Shown here piece by piece: positions 25,334 to 32,772 of a stretch of DNA of 64,000 nucleotides (positions are counted from its first letter, which is position 1; each line of letters starts with the position of its first letter). This DNA is from Robertmurraya andreesenii (GTDB taxonomy: Bacteria; Bacillota; Bacilli; Bacillales; Cytobacillaceae). Position numbers and translations under genes: made by a program. Below the pieces are notes generated by a model. That model was not told the DNA's origin. It worked only from the letters and a program-made list of their open reading frames with translations, and did no database searches. The DNA is taken from NCBI RefSeq assembly GCF_030813005.1, contig NZ_JAUSTU010000002.1, forward strand, positions 1-64,000. Reading direction: 5' to 3'.

Positions 25334-25776
25334 CGTGTTTTCGCCTTTTGTGCCGTATCAGTGTTAATGTTCTCGAAAAAAATTCCAATCCCTAGACCCT
25401 TGAGCTCACGGATATATTTCAAACAGTCCAGAGTGTTTCTTGCAAATCTAGAAATGCTTTTAGTCAAAATATAATCAATTTTCCCTTCAATACAATCGTT
25501 TATCAAACTTTGAAATCCTAGCCGCTTCTTTGTTGAAGTTCCGGATATCCCTTCATCACAGTATACTTTTACCAACTCCCAGTTTGGATTGCTTTGAATA
25601 AATTCCGTATAGTGAGCAACCTGGAGCTCGTAACTTCCCGCTTGGGATGGGTCATTTGTAGAAATCCTTGCATATGCGGCTACCCGCTTTTTTACACCGC
25701 CTGCATTGGGTTCATTTCGTCCTGTCCTAACTTTTGCAGGTATAACCCTAACTTTAGGTGAACGTATTTCACTCAA
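25315..25776 (-). pseudogene. Recombinase R2, N-terminal part, cut off by the satellite
   Basis: This frame encodes the catalytic domain of a large serine recombinase: A-A-Y-A-R-I-S-T with the nucleophile serine, D-E-G-I-S-G-T-S, then T-K-S-I-S-R-F-A-R-N. At the core (25370-25377) it reads G-I-F-F-E and then continues into satellite DNA for about 18 foreign residues before a stop. Joining it at the core to 9806-11062 gives G-I-F-F-E-K-E-N-I-D-T, the normal family sequence, and a 551-residue protein. It starts with TTG after AAAGGAG, 15 bases after the R1 stop, so it was co-translated with R1. As it stands, the product would have catalytic residues but no DNA-binding domain. Confidence 0.92.
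25370..25377. repeat. Right core repeat TTCTCGAA (attR-like)
   Basis: Identical to 11055-11062. To its right is the N-terminal part of recombinase R2; to its left is satellite DNA. Confidence 0.85.
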
Positions 25777-25791
25777 TTTTGTTCCACTCCT

Positions 25792-27399
25792 TTAAAATTC
25801 CACTTCTATATTCTCCCCGGTCACAAATGTGAAAGAAAATAGAAAAGGTGATAGTGCCTTCACACGTATCACCCATGCTCTCATACATTCGATTTCATTT
25901 AATTCTTCCATTAAGCTATCAAAGGATATACTTGTAAAAGACATGTTTCTTAGTTTTTCAAGTACGTTTTTTCTTAATTCCGTATCGGCTTCAATAAGAT
26001 TCCACCACTCCTCTTTTTCCTTTATTTCTAGCTCTGTTGCAATCCTCATAGATCTTAAGTACTCAATTTTCTCATCTTTCCCTTCAAGGAGTGCATTACT
26101 CTCTTCATAAAGGGTTTTTTCCAGTTTAATGCGAAGTTGGTTATATTCGGCATCACCTTTTATTTCGATGTTATTTATATCCTTCATCATTTTAAGGATA
26201 GTTTTTCTTGGTTCCTCATCTTGTTCCGTTGGCTCATACTTTGCTTTTAATGCCGCTAACATTGCTGAATGAACATATTCCTCTTTAATGCCTTCCATCG
26301 CGCAAAGCTCATGGCTCTTAGTTCTTTTTCCACATCTCCACGTAACTACCCCTCTACATATGAACCTTTGCAAGTTTCCACCACATTTTCCACATACAAT
26401 TCTGCTAGATAAGGGGTATCTATTCCTTTTCCCTTCCTTACTTGGCTTAGCTCTTTGCTTCAGTTTTTCTTGAGCTCTTTTAAAAGTTTCCCTATCCACA
26501 ATTGGTTCGTGATGATCACTGATTAGGTATAAATTTTTCTCGCCCTTGTTTTTTATAGATGCGTGGCTTATGTGATCCTTACTATAAGTTTTCTGCCCCA
26601 GAACATCGCCAACATAATTAATATTTTTCAGCATTTCCCTTATCGCTGTTCCAGACCACTCATTCTTGCCTTTAATAGTTTTATAGCCTTTTCTTATAAA
26701 GATTCTAGCAATCTCTGGTGGTGTGTACCCTTCAACACATAGTTCAAATGCCTCTTTCACAATACCTGCTTCTTCTTGATTAACTATCCAATTTTTATAT
26801 TTATCTTGACCATACCCAAGTACACGATGAAACTTTGGCTGCCCTCTTTCCAGCCGTTTGACATTAGCCCATTTGATATTTTCGGAAATACTGCGACTTT
26901 CTTCTTGAGCCACTGCCGCCATCATCGTTAATATAAACTCGCTTTGCATGTTCTCGGTATCAAGATCTTCTTTTTCGAAGATTAATCTGACCCCATTCTC
27001 CTTCAACATTCGAACTGTCTCCAACGTATCCAGAACATTTCTCGCAAAGCGGGAAACACTTTTGCAAAGAATCAAGTCTATTTTTCCTTCCAGTGCATGT
27101 CGAATTAATCGGTTAAATCCAGAGCGGCTTGAAGTTAATGTCCCACTTTTTCCGTGATCCGTATAAATTCCTACCATTCTATAATTTGGGTTTGAACGAA
27201 TATGTCTAGCATAGTAGCTAGTTTGATTCTCCAATGAATCTTCCTGTTCATCCGAGAGGGTACTAACTCTCACATAAGCTGCTACCTTCAAAGGTTTTAA
27301 CTGCACTTCAGTTCCTTGCTTTGTTAGTAGGTAATTTGATGTAAACTCACTTAATTCTCCATTGTCTGTCAATGTTTGGCCAAACAAGGTTTCTCCCAT
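25792..27399 (-). CDS. Large serine recombinase R1
   Basis: A complete 535-residue large serine recombinase. The catalytic domain has A-A-Y-V-R-V-S-T with the nucleophile serine near residue 47, then D-H-G-K-S-G and C-K-S-V-S-R-F-A-R-N. It continues with a helix carrying Q-E-E-S-R-S-I-S-E-N, a recombinase domain, a zinc ribbon (C-G-K-C-G with a later cysteine pair), a coiled coil and a beta C-terminus. It is the first gene of the recombinase operon R1-R2-(R3-R4), located just left of the prophage endolysin and read in the same direction. The start follows GGAAGGAGG. A promoter-like motif and a terminator-like leader hairpin precede it. Confidence 0.93.
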   Translation of the reverse strand: MGETLFGQTLTDNGELSEFTSNYLLTKQGTEVQLKPLKVAAYVRVSTLSDEQEDSLENQTSYYARHIRSNPNYRMVGIYTDHGKSGTLTSSRSGFNRLIRHALEGKIDLILCKSVSRFARNVLDTLETVRMLKENGVRLIFEKEDLDTENMQSEFILTMMAAVAQEESRSISENIKWANVKRLERGQPKFHRVLGYGQDKYKNWIVNQEEAGIVKEAFELCVEGYTPPEIARIFIRKGYKTIKGKNEWSGTAIREMLKNINYVGDVLGQKTYSKDHISHASIKNKGEKNLYLISDHHEPIVDRETFKRAQEKLKQRAKPSKEGKRNRYPLSSRIVCGKCGGNLQRFICRGVVTWRCGKRTKSHELCAMEGIKEEYVHSAMLAALKAKYEPTEQDEEPRKTILKMMKDINNIEIKGDAEYNQLRIKLEKTLYEESNALLEGKDEKIEYLRSMRIATELEIKEKEEWWNLIEADTELRKNVLEKLRNMSFTSISFDSLMEELNEIECMRAWVIRVKALSPFLFSFTFVTGENIEVEF

Positions 27400-27473
27400 T
27401 TGACTTCCTCCTTCCTTCGTTCTACCTGATTATTAAGGTAATAGTCATTTAACCATTCAATCAGCCTAGTTTT

Positions 27474-27516
27474 AAAAAAACATTGCTGAAACCCGCATGG
27501 TTAAAAGGTTTTCAGC
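27474..27516 (-). terminator. Terminator-like hairpin in the R1 leader
   Basis: On the minus strand GCTGAAAACC pairs with GGGTTTCAGC, followed by AATG and seven T residues. It lies between the promoter motif (27533-27561) and the R1 start, so it could attenuate recombinase expression. Confidence 0.55.
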
Positions 27517-27532
27517 TATTTGGGTTACAGTA

Positions 27533-27561
27533 TATATCACTCAAACTGGGGTATATAGCAA
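27533..27561 (-). promoter_or_regulatory. Promoter-like motif, TTGCTA-N13-GAGTGATATA
   Basis: Minus-strand motif upstream of the recombinase operon, same spacing and nearly the same bases as at 19363 and 45671. Confidence 0.65.
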
Positions 27562-27584
27562 GAGAATAATTAGATAAATTCCAT

Positions 27585-27620
27585 TAAAAAAGGACCGATA
27601 TGTCCGTACATACCAGTCCA
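27585..27620 (-). terminator. Terminator after the endolysin gene
   Basis: On the minus strand GGAC...ATGT-ACG-GACAT...GTCC forms an imperfect stem followed by TTTTTTTAATGG. It ends the prophage late transcript. Confidence 0.7.
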
Positions 27621-27637
27621 AAATAGCAAAATTATTT

Positions 27638-28618
27638 TCATTGATATCTAATAAAAGCATCAGGAAATCCAGCTGATTTTACTTTTTTCAAAAGTGCCTC
27701 AGCATTATCTTGATCAGCAAAAGCTCCTACCTGTACCCGATAGTATTTCTGCGCTCCACTTGGTTTTGCCACTCCTTGAGCAAAGCCTTTGATGATTATA
27801 AGGGCATCCTTATCAATCCAACTCATAATACCCGCAGATTTTACCCCAGTCTTTTTATTCACTTTCTTGCCAAGGAGTACACAGGTCTTACCCCCTTTTA
27901 CAACAGGCTTCCCATTTGAAACAACCTGTGACACTTCATGATATGAATCAGTTTTTACCCAAGTAGGAATGGTTGCCCCACCGGGATAATAGGAATTGGC
28001 TGATGCTTTTACCTCTACCAAATCCCCTACCTGAATCCCTGTAGGTAAATCCGGTGATTTATTTAAAGCTGCCCTCACTGCTGCCCGAAAGGAATCCATA
28101 TTTTCTCCGTGCTTCGGGAACCAATGCATGACGTCCCCATGATTACTTGCAATTCCTTTTTCAGCTCCTTCTGAATGACAAATAATATCTTTCTCTGTTA
28201 AATCATATTGTTGGCAAAGCATCACACAAAGCTCCACGGCATTTTGCCAAGCCTTTCTAAAATAGGCCTCATTCTTTGAAACATTGTAGCCAACCATCGT
28301 AGATCCTTTCCCGTAAGAAAAACCACTCGGCTCACAAATTTCAAAGCCAATGTGCGTATTGTTCCCTGTTCCTCCGCAATGCCACCCTCGGTGATTCCAA
28401 GGCAAGTACTGCCACACCCCTTGATCATCAACAAAAGCATGAACAGCGACCTGCCTGCTTGTTTCACCAGCTTTGTAGGATTTATTCCACCGGCTAAACC
28501 AATCTGCTGCCATGACTCCTGGTGTTGCAGTGGAGTGGACCATAATTCCTCTTGGAATGATTTTCTTTCCCGCTGTGAAACAGTCATTTCTTGTCATAAA
28601 CCTTGTGTTTAGTTTCAT
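27638..28618 (-). CDS. Endolysin: N-acetylmuramoyl-L-alanine amidase with SPOR domain
   Basis: About 326 residues. Residues 20-170 form an Amidase_2 domain: zinc-binding histidines in M-V-H-S-T-A near residue 28, a second conserved histidine in the N-H-R-G-W-H-C-G region, and a later histidine-rich H-S-E-G-A stretch. A spacer with an SH3-like pattern follows. The last 45 residues are a SPOR domain (Y-Y-R-V-Q-V-G-A-F), which binds denuded peptidoglycan. It cuts the bond between MurNAc and L-alanine to lyse the cell. The ATG at 28618 is used because the upstream ATG overlaps the ribosome site. It follows the holin directly. Confidence 0.92.
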   Translation of the reverse strand: MKLNTRFMTRNDCFTAGKKIIPRGIMVHSTATPGVMAADWFSRWNKSYKAGETSRQVAVHAFVDDQGVWQYLPWNHRGWHCGGTGNNTHIGFEICEPSGFSYGKGSTMVGYNVSKNEAYFRKAWQNAVELCVMLCQQYDLTEKDIICHSEGAEKGIASNHGDVMHWFPKHGENMDSFRAAVRAALNKSPDLPTGIQVGDLVEVKASANSYYPGGATIPTWVKTDSYHEVSQVVSNGKPVVKGGKTCVLLGKKVNKKTGVKSAGIMSWIDKDALIIIKGFAQGVAKPSGAQKYYRVQVGAFADQDNAEALLKKVKSAGFPDAFIRYQ

Positions 28619-28619
28619 C

Positions 28620-29027
28620 CTAACCATTCTCCTTCTTATCCCTTAGCTGAGCTAAAATATCTTTAAGCTTTTCAGGAATAGACAGTCCAATCCGTGAAGC
28701 ATTTTCGACAATACTTATCCCTTCATTTGAAAGATAAAAAAAGATGACAGCTGTGCGTATTGCACTACCGTCACCGATAATCTTGCTATCAATAATATGG
28801 GCAACTCCTACTAGGAAGAAAATCAGTACTTTCTTAAAGATGCCTTTTGCTCCAATTTCACTAGAAAGGTGTTTTTCAATAACCGCACTCATAAGACCAG
28901 TAATGTAATCAATGATTACAAAAACAATAAGGGCATATAAGAATCCATCATAGCCACCAAGAGCCCACCCAAACCAACCACCCAACGTTGCAATAACTAC
29001 CTGAAAATAGTTCCATATTTCTTTCAT
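28620..29027 (-). CDS. Holin, TcdE/Phage_holin_4 family
   Basis: A 135-residue protein with a hydrophobic hairpin typical of this holin family: segments near residues 10-28, 30-50 (with the D-Y-I-T-G signature) and 67-85, then a charged C-terminal tail. It forms the membrane lesion that lets the endolysin out. It lies directly upstream of the amidase in the late operon. Confidence 0.9.
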   Translation of the reverse strand: MKEIWNYFQVVIATLGGWFGWALGGYDGFLYALIVFVIIDYITGLMSAVIEKHLSSEIGAKGIFKKVLIFFLVGVAHIIDSKIIGDGSAIRTAVIFFYLSNEGISIVENASRIGLSIPEKLKDILAQLRDKKENG

Positions 29028-29059
29028 TTTTATGTTCCCTCCCGAGAGATCATTTATCT

Positions 29060-29092
29060 ATTAAAAAAGAGCCAGTCCTATAAAACTGCCTT
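29060..29092 (-). terminator. Weak terminator before the holin gene
   Basis: On the minus strand GGCAGT and ACTGGC pair imperfectly, followed by TCTTTTTT. It may only partly end the transcript of 29111-30172. Confidence 0.4.
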
Positions 29093-29110
29093 CTTGTTGT
29101 AATACCTTTA

Positions 29111-30172
29111 TTAATACTGCGCATAATACACATACCCACTCGCCTTCACATAAAATCCATCTCCCGGAACATAGATTGCTCCACCAAAGGTATCTGAATT
29201 GGTTGTTGTAAAACCGGGCTGCTCGACCCCTTCCCATGTTAGACCATCAACAGACACATATAGCATGCTTTCCATAAAAAGAGCATATTTCCCCCAATCT
29301 TGCATCCAGATGATGTTTTGTGGATTAGGGATACGGTTATCAGCCAAATCTCCAACATGAGAAAGGTTGGTTTCCGTAATCTCAGTGGCGTTGTCATTCA
29401 TTACGCAGAGTTTCACATGAAAGACACCGCTCACATAACGATATTTCATCACAAACAGTTTATTGTTAATCGAGCGAATATACATATAATGTGTTTCATT
29501 TAAATCTTCTGGAATGGTTGTCGTCCATGATCCTGGGGTTGCTGAACTTGCGATAGCGATAGACTTATCACCACCCACAATGCCGATAAAGTTCCCTTGG
29601 TGTGCTGTCATGTAGCTAAAAATCGGTACAGAAGTTCCATCAGCCCCCACTAATGTCCATGCTGTTCGATCCATTAATGAATCAAAGCTGTAATAGACAG
29701 GCGACTTATAGTACCACCAACTAACAACCCCAGAACCTCGGCTGGTGTCATAGGCTCCTGTCGTCATAGAATTTTGGGCCCCTTGGCAATAACCCGCATT
29801 ATACCAAGTGATACCATCAAAGGAGGCAATAATATTCGCCAATCCTGTAATTTTAGCGAGAAACACACCATCACCTGCCCACAAGATAACAGGTGCTCCA
29901 TAGCTCCACCATGAGACACTAACCACTGTCCATTGCTTAGTGGTTTGATCAAAATAGGACATATACGGTGTTTTCGCATGATAAACAGCAATCTGAGCGT
30001 TTCCATTATCATGCACATCTATTTGCGTTTCACTACCGTATTGTGTATACCCAAAATCCGAGTAGTATTTCTTTTGCCAATTTAAAGTGGGTGTAGGAAG
30101 AATGATGCTGCCCCTGCCGCCAAAAGCGGTCCAAATGGCTACTGTATTATTAAAATTCCGTTCATAACTCAT
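29111..30172 (-). CDS. Candidate receptor-binding/tail-tip protein
   Basis: A 353-residue protein rich in aromatic residues and glycines with a repeated pattern around S-F-D-G-I-T-W, V-S-V-D-G-L-T-W-E and Y-S-F-D-S-L: repeats of the beta-propeller (sialidase/BNR-like) type. No catalytic motif was recognised. It lies between the tail genes and the lysis genes, where Gram-positive siphoviruses carry receptor-binding proteins, so host recognition is the best guess. The RelA/SpoT-like insert separates it from the tail lysin-like gene. Confidence 0.6.
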   Translation of the reverse strand: MSYERNFNNTVAIWTAFGGRGSIILPTPTLNWQKKYYSDFGYTQYGSETQIDVHDNGNAQIAVYHAKTPYMSYFDQTTKQWTVVSVSWWSYGAPVILWAGDGVFLAKITGLANIIASFDGITWYNAGYCQGAQNSMTTGAYDTSRGSGVVSWWYYKSPVYYSFDSLMDRTAWTLVGADGTSVPIFSYMTAHQGNFIGIVGGDKSIAIASSATPGSWTTTIPEDLNETHYMYIRSINNKLFVMKYRYVSGVFHVKLCVMNDNATEITETNLSHVGDLADNRIPNPQNIIWMQDWGKYALFMESMLYVSVDGLTWEGVEQPGFTTTNSDTFGGAIYVPGDGFYVKASGYVYYAQY

Positions 30173-30443
30173 GAATTCCTCCTCCGTTTGAGTATAAAAA
30201 TCCCCCCCTAACCAACTGAAATAATGAGGGCATTTCCAAATGAATTACTTACTCGTATGGGCAAGTGGCTGCAACAAGTAAATTTTTGATTGCAAGTTAA
30301 ATGCTCCTATAGAAATGGTTAACTTGAATTCATTTTATTGAATATGGTAATAATAAGAGAATCTTGTATTTAGACAAGCGCATCACATAGGTACTGTGAT
30401 AAAATTTTTATATACATCGTTTTACCTTGTTCGGAGGATTATT

Positions 30444-31154
30444 ATGGTACCTTTTGATAAAATTTGGTATAGCATTGAAAATATTTATAAACGTCATGGA
30501 TTGAGCTTTAGCTTAGCAAAAAAATTACACGAGTATGATGACGATTTATTTAACACGATTATAGAAGAGAAAGATAAACTTATTGTTGATACTTTAGATG
30601 AAATCATGCACTTAGAAGAAGACATGAATAATATCAACCAAGAAGTTGATTTCTTATATCGCTACAAAACAGAAAATTCTATCCAAAATAAACTAATGAA
30701 TCAAACACAAGTCAGACAACTTTATAAAGTATGTAATGACATTATTGGGTTTAGATTCATAATAAGAACAGATTCAGATGGGCTGTTAGAGATTGCGAAT
30801 AATTTTGCAGAAAGTTGCCCTTCCGATAATATTGACTGCCATATTCATGACCAAAGAAGCGGAAAGAGTAACGATGATGGGTACAAAGGCATCCATGTTA
30901 ACATTAGAATGAAACATAACTTTGCTTTCCCCATTGAAGTCCAATTTTGGACACGACCAGACGCATTGTTAAATGACTATCTACATGATAATATATATAA
31001 AACTCAAGATGATGAATTCTTAACTGATTATGCAGTTTCACTAAGGCAATGGTTAGAAAATGTTCCTTCTGCTCCAGGAGATATTGGAACAAAATCTTAT
31101 GTTGACTATTTATACGAAAAAGCTTATTCGATTGACTTTGGATATGAATTCTAA
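30444..31154 (+). CDS. RelA/SpoT-like synthetase, candidate toxSAS
   Basis: A 236-residue single-domain protein with RSH-synthetase landmarks: R-Y-K-T-E-N-S-I near residue 73 (nucleotide-binding basic patch), D-I-I-G-F-R at 99-104, Y-K-G-I-H at 147-151, and I-E-V-Q-F-W-T at 164-170 (the E-x-Q of the family). There is no hydrolase or regulatory domain. Phage-borne enzymes of this kind can make alarmones or pyrophosphorylate tRNA and act as toxins. It is on the opposite strand to all surrounding late genes, starts with CGGAGG and is followed 30 bases later by a small gene. It could be a toxin-antitoxin or superinfection-exclusion module. Confidence 0.75.
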   Translation: MVPFDKIWYSIENIYKRHGLSFSLAKKLHEYDDDLFNTIIEEKDKLIVDTLDEIMHLEEDMNNINQEVDFLYRYKTENSIQNKLMNQTQVRQLYKVCNDIIGFRFIIRTDSDGLLEIANNFAESCPSDNIDCHIHDQRSGKSNDDGYKGIHVNIRMKHNFAFPIEVQFWTRPDALLNDYLHDNIYKTQDDEFLTDYAVSLRQWLENVPSAPGDIGTKSYVDYLYEKAYSIDFGYEF

Positions 31155-31184
31155 TAAAACATTCCAAAAGAAAGGGTGGTAATA

Positions 31185-31442
31185 ATGAGTAAGGTTTACA
31201 TTTGTTCAACACACCGTGGTACTAAAGCAAAAGTTATTCTGGAATTATCGACAAGTGCAGAAGCAAAACAAGCTCTTCAACGGATCAAAAGTGTAAATCC
31301 CAAAGTGAGCCTTGGTGTTTACGGATCAAGAGATTTAGCTACATTTAAAAGAACACAACGGACTTTTAAAGCCTCTACATTAGTAAAATCCGTAGCTGAT
31401 TTTGTTGATGCCATGGACAAAAAAGAAATAGAGACTGTTTAA
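31185..31442 (+). CDS. Small protein paired with the RelA/SpoT-like gene
   Basis: An 85-residue protein starting after AAAGGGTGG. The C-terminus is acidic and helical, the middle is basic. No family recognised. Because it follows a candidate toxic synthetase on the same strand, with only that pair on this strand for many kilobases, it is an antitoxin candidate by position. The order (synthetase first) is the reverse of most described toxSAS pairs, so this is tentative. Confidence 0.55.
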   Translation: MSKVYICSTHRGTKAKVILELSTSAEAKQALQRIKSVNPKVSLGVYGSRDLATFKRTQRTFKASTLVKSVADFVDAMDKKEIETV

Positions 31443-31531
31443 TTCACCTAAAGCAGCCAGAAATACTATATAAGCAAGTTTTCTTTTCCCGCTGCGGCTT
31501 TTTTGCAGGTCTGGAAAGTCATACAGATATT

Positions 31532-31585
31532 AAGATAACTTCCCTCGCTACCAATGATGCAGGGCTAAGTTATCTTTTATTTTGC
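31532..31585 (+). terminator. Terminator of the RelA/SpoT-like pair
   Basis: AAGATAACTT and AAGTTATCTT are a perfect ten-base inverted pair around a 25-base loop, followed by TTATTTT. It separates the rightward insert from the leftward late operon. Confidence 0.7.
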
Positions 31586-31605
31586 AATCATTATTACACT
31601 GCACA

Positions 31606-32760
31606 TCATTCCACCTTTTCAATTGCTGTAATTCTTCCACTGCTATCTGTCGTGTAATTATAGCTTGCCGTTTCTCCATCCACATACGTCACTTCAAACC
31701 TTGTAGTATCTACCATTAGTGTGGAGACTTCCTTCAACAACAATTCTGAAAAAATATCCTCTAAGGTAATACTTGTGATTCTACCGTTCGTATCTGTTGT
31801 GTAGGAATATTGTGCATGATATTGATGGGTATCCCCTTTTTCTACTTCATATGTGACGTTAATAAAGCCCGCATCAATGGAGAGTTCCTTTACAACCGTG
31901 TACGAAACTTCCAGCTGATCGACTTGATATTGCAGTCCATCTACAGAATTCCCAACTTGATTCAATGAGCTCTCCACGGTGTTTAACGAATTTTCTATTC
32001 GATAAAACGTATTTGAAATGCTCGGCCTGTAGTTTCCCACCTCCACTCGGATATCATAGCGATAAAAGGGATTGTATTCTAAAGAAATAATCCTCGTTTT
32101 CACATCAATTCCTAAAGGTTTAAAAACAATGTGCACATGATCGCCGACTGATAAATTTTGCAGCTTAAAAAAGGAAATATGGTACGAAGAAGCATTTTCT
32201 CTAGAGTCATGAGAAACAGAAACATCCGTCACATTTTTTGTATCCATTACAGGTATATAATCCAGGCTGCCACGGTGTTGTCGAATATTGATCTGGTAGC
32301 CATCGTATTCGATTTCACCACCGACAATCGCAATATACTGCATGAGAGCCGCTCTCCTTGTGACCTCCTGGTTAATCTTCATCGTACAGCTTTCTGTAAA
32401 TTCAACCATTCCAGCTGAAAAAGGCGTCCCCATAAGGAGCTGATTCAAACCAGTTGCCGGGTCACCTGTAAAATCAAAAGTATCTATTTTATATATCTCA
32501 TCATTCAAAATGTATGACACATGTTCACATGTCACCGAACAAATAGGTAAGCTGCTCTGAAGCGATTTATTGATTTGAACAATTTCAAAATATTGATTGT
32601 TTAGCTTGGCCAGCTGCTTTGTTTTTAGAGCGAGGGCAGACTTGGCCAGAACAGTAAAGGATAGAATAAATTCGCCTTCAAGTGTTTCTCTGACATTCGC
32701 TGTCATGACCTTACGAATTGTTTGAATGAGCGTGTTCCCCGCATAAATTTCAATCACCAA
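31606..32760 (-). CDS. Tail-associated protein (Tal/tail spike-base type)
   Basis: A 384-residue structural protein. The first 250 residues fit the gp27/Tal-like tail-tip fold (E-I-Y-A-G-N-T-L-I-Q-T-I, then L-A-K-L-N-N-Q-Y-F-E-I-V). A helical stretch near 260-300 may trimerise. The last 90 residues contain two similar units, each ending in a T-T-D-x-x-G-R-I-T pattern. No peptidase motif was seen. It follows the tape measure gene directly, with no separate distal tail protein between them. Confidence 0.75.
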   Translation of the reverse strand: MVIEIYAGNTLIQTIRKVMTANVRETLEGEFILSFTVLAKSALALKTKQLAKLNNQYFEIVQINKSLQSSLPICSVTCEHVSYILNDEIYKIDTFDFTGDPATGLNQLLMGTPFSAGMVEFTESCTMKINQEVTRRAALMQYIAIVGGEIEYDGYQINIRQHRGSLDYIPVMDTKNVTDVSVSHDSRENASSYHISFFKLQNLSVGDHVHIVFKPLGIDVKTRIISLEYNPFYRYDIRVEVGNYRPSISNTFYRIENSLNTVESSLNQVGNSVDGLQYQVDQLEVSYTVVKELSIDAGFINVTYEVEKGDTHQYHAQYSYTTDTNGRITSITLEDIFSELLLKEVSTLMVDTTRFEVTYVDGETASYNYTTDSSGRITAIEKVE

Positions 32761-32772
32761 TCTGCCCTCCTT

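Larger units (their letters stand above)
11055..25377. mobile_element. PICI-like phage satellite inserted in a serine recombinase gene
   Basis: This 14.3-kb segment interrupts recombinase R2. Each junction carries TTCTCGAA (11055-11062 and 25370-25377), and removing one copy plus the interior rebuilds R2 in frame (407 + 1257 - 8 = 1656 bases, 552 codons). Inside are a tyrosine integrase, an oppositely transcribed repressor, small regulators, a primase-helicase, an iteron origin, a capsid protein and a cos-like site, in the order known for phage-inducible chromosomal islands. It has no terminase, portal or tail gene, so it would need a helper. Accessory genes occupy both ends. A degraded prophage is the alternative, but every core gene looks intact. 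Confidence 0.85.
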
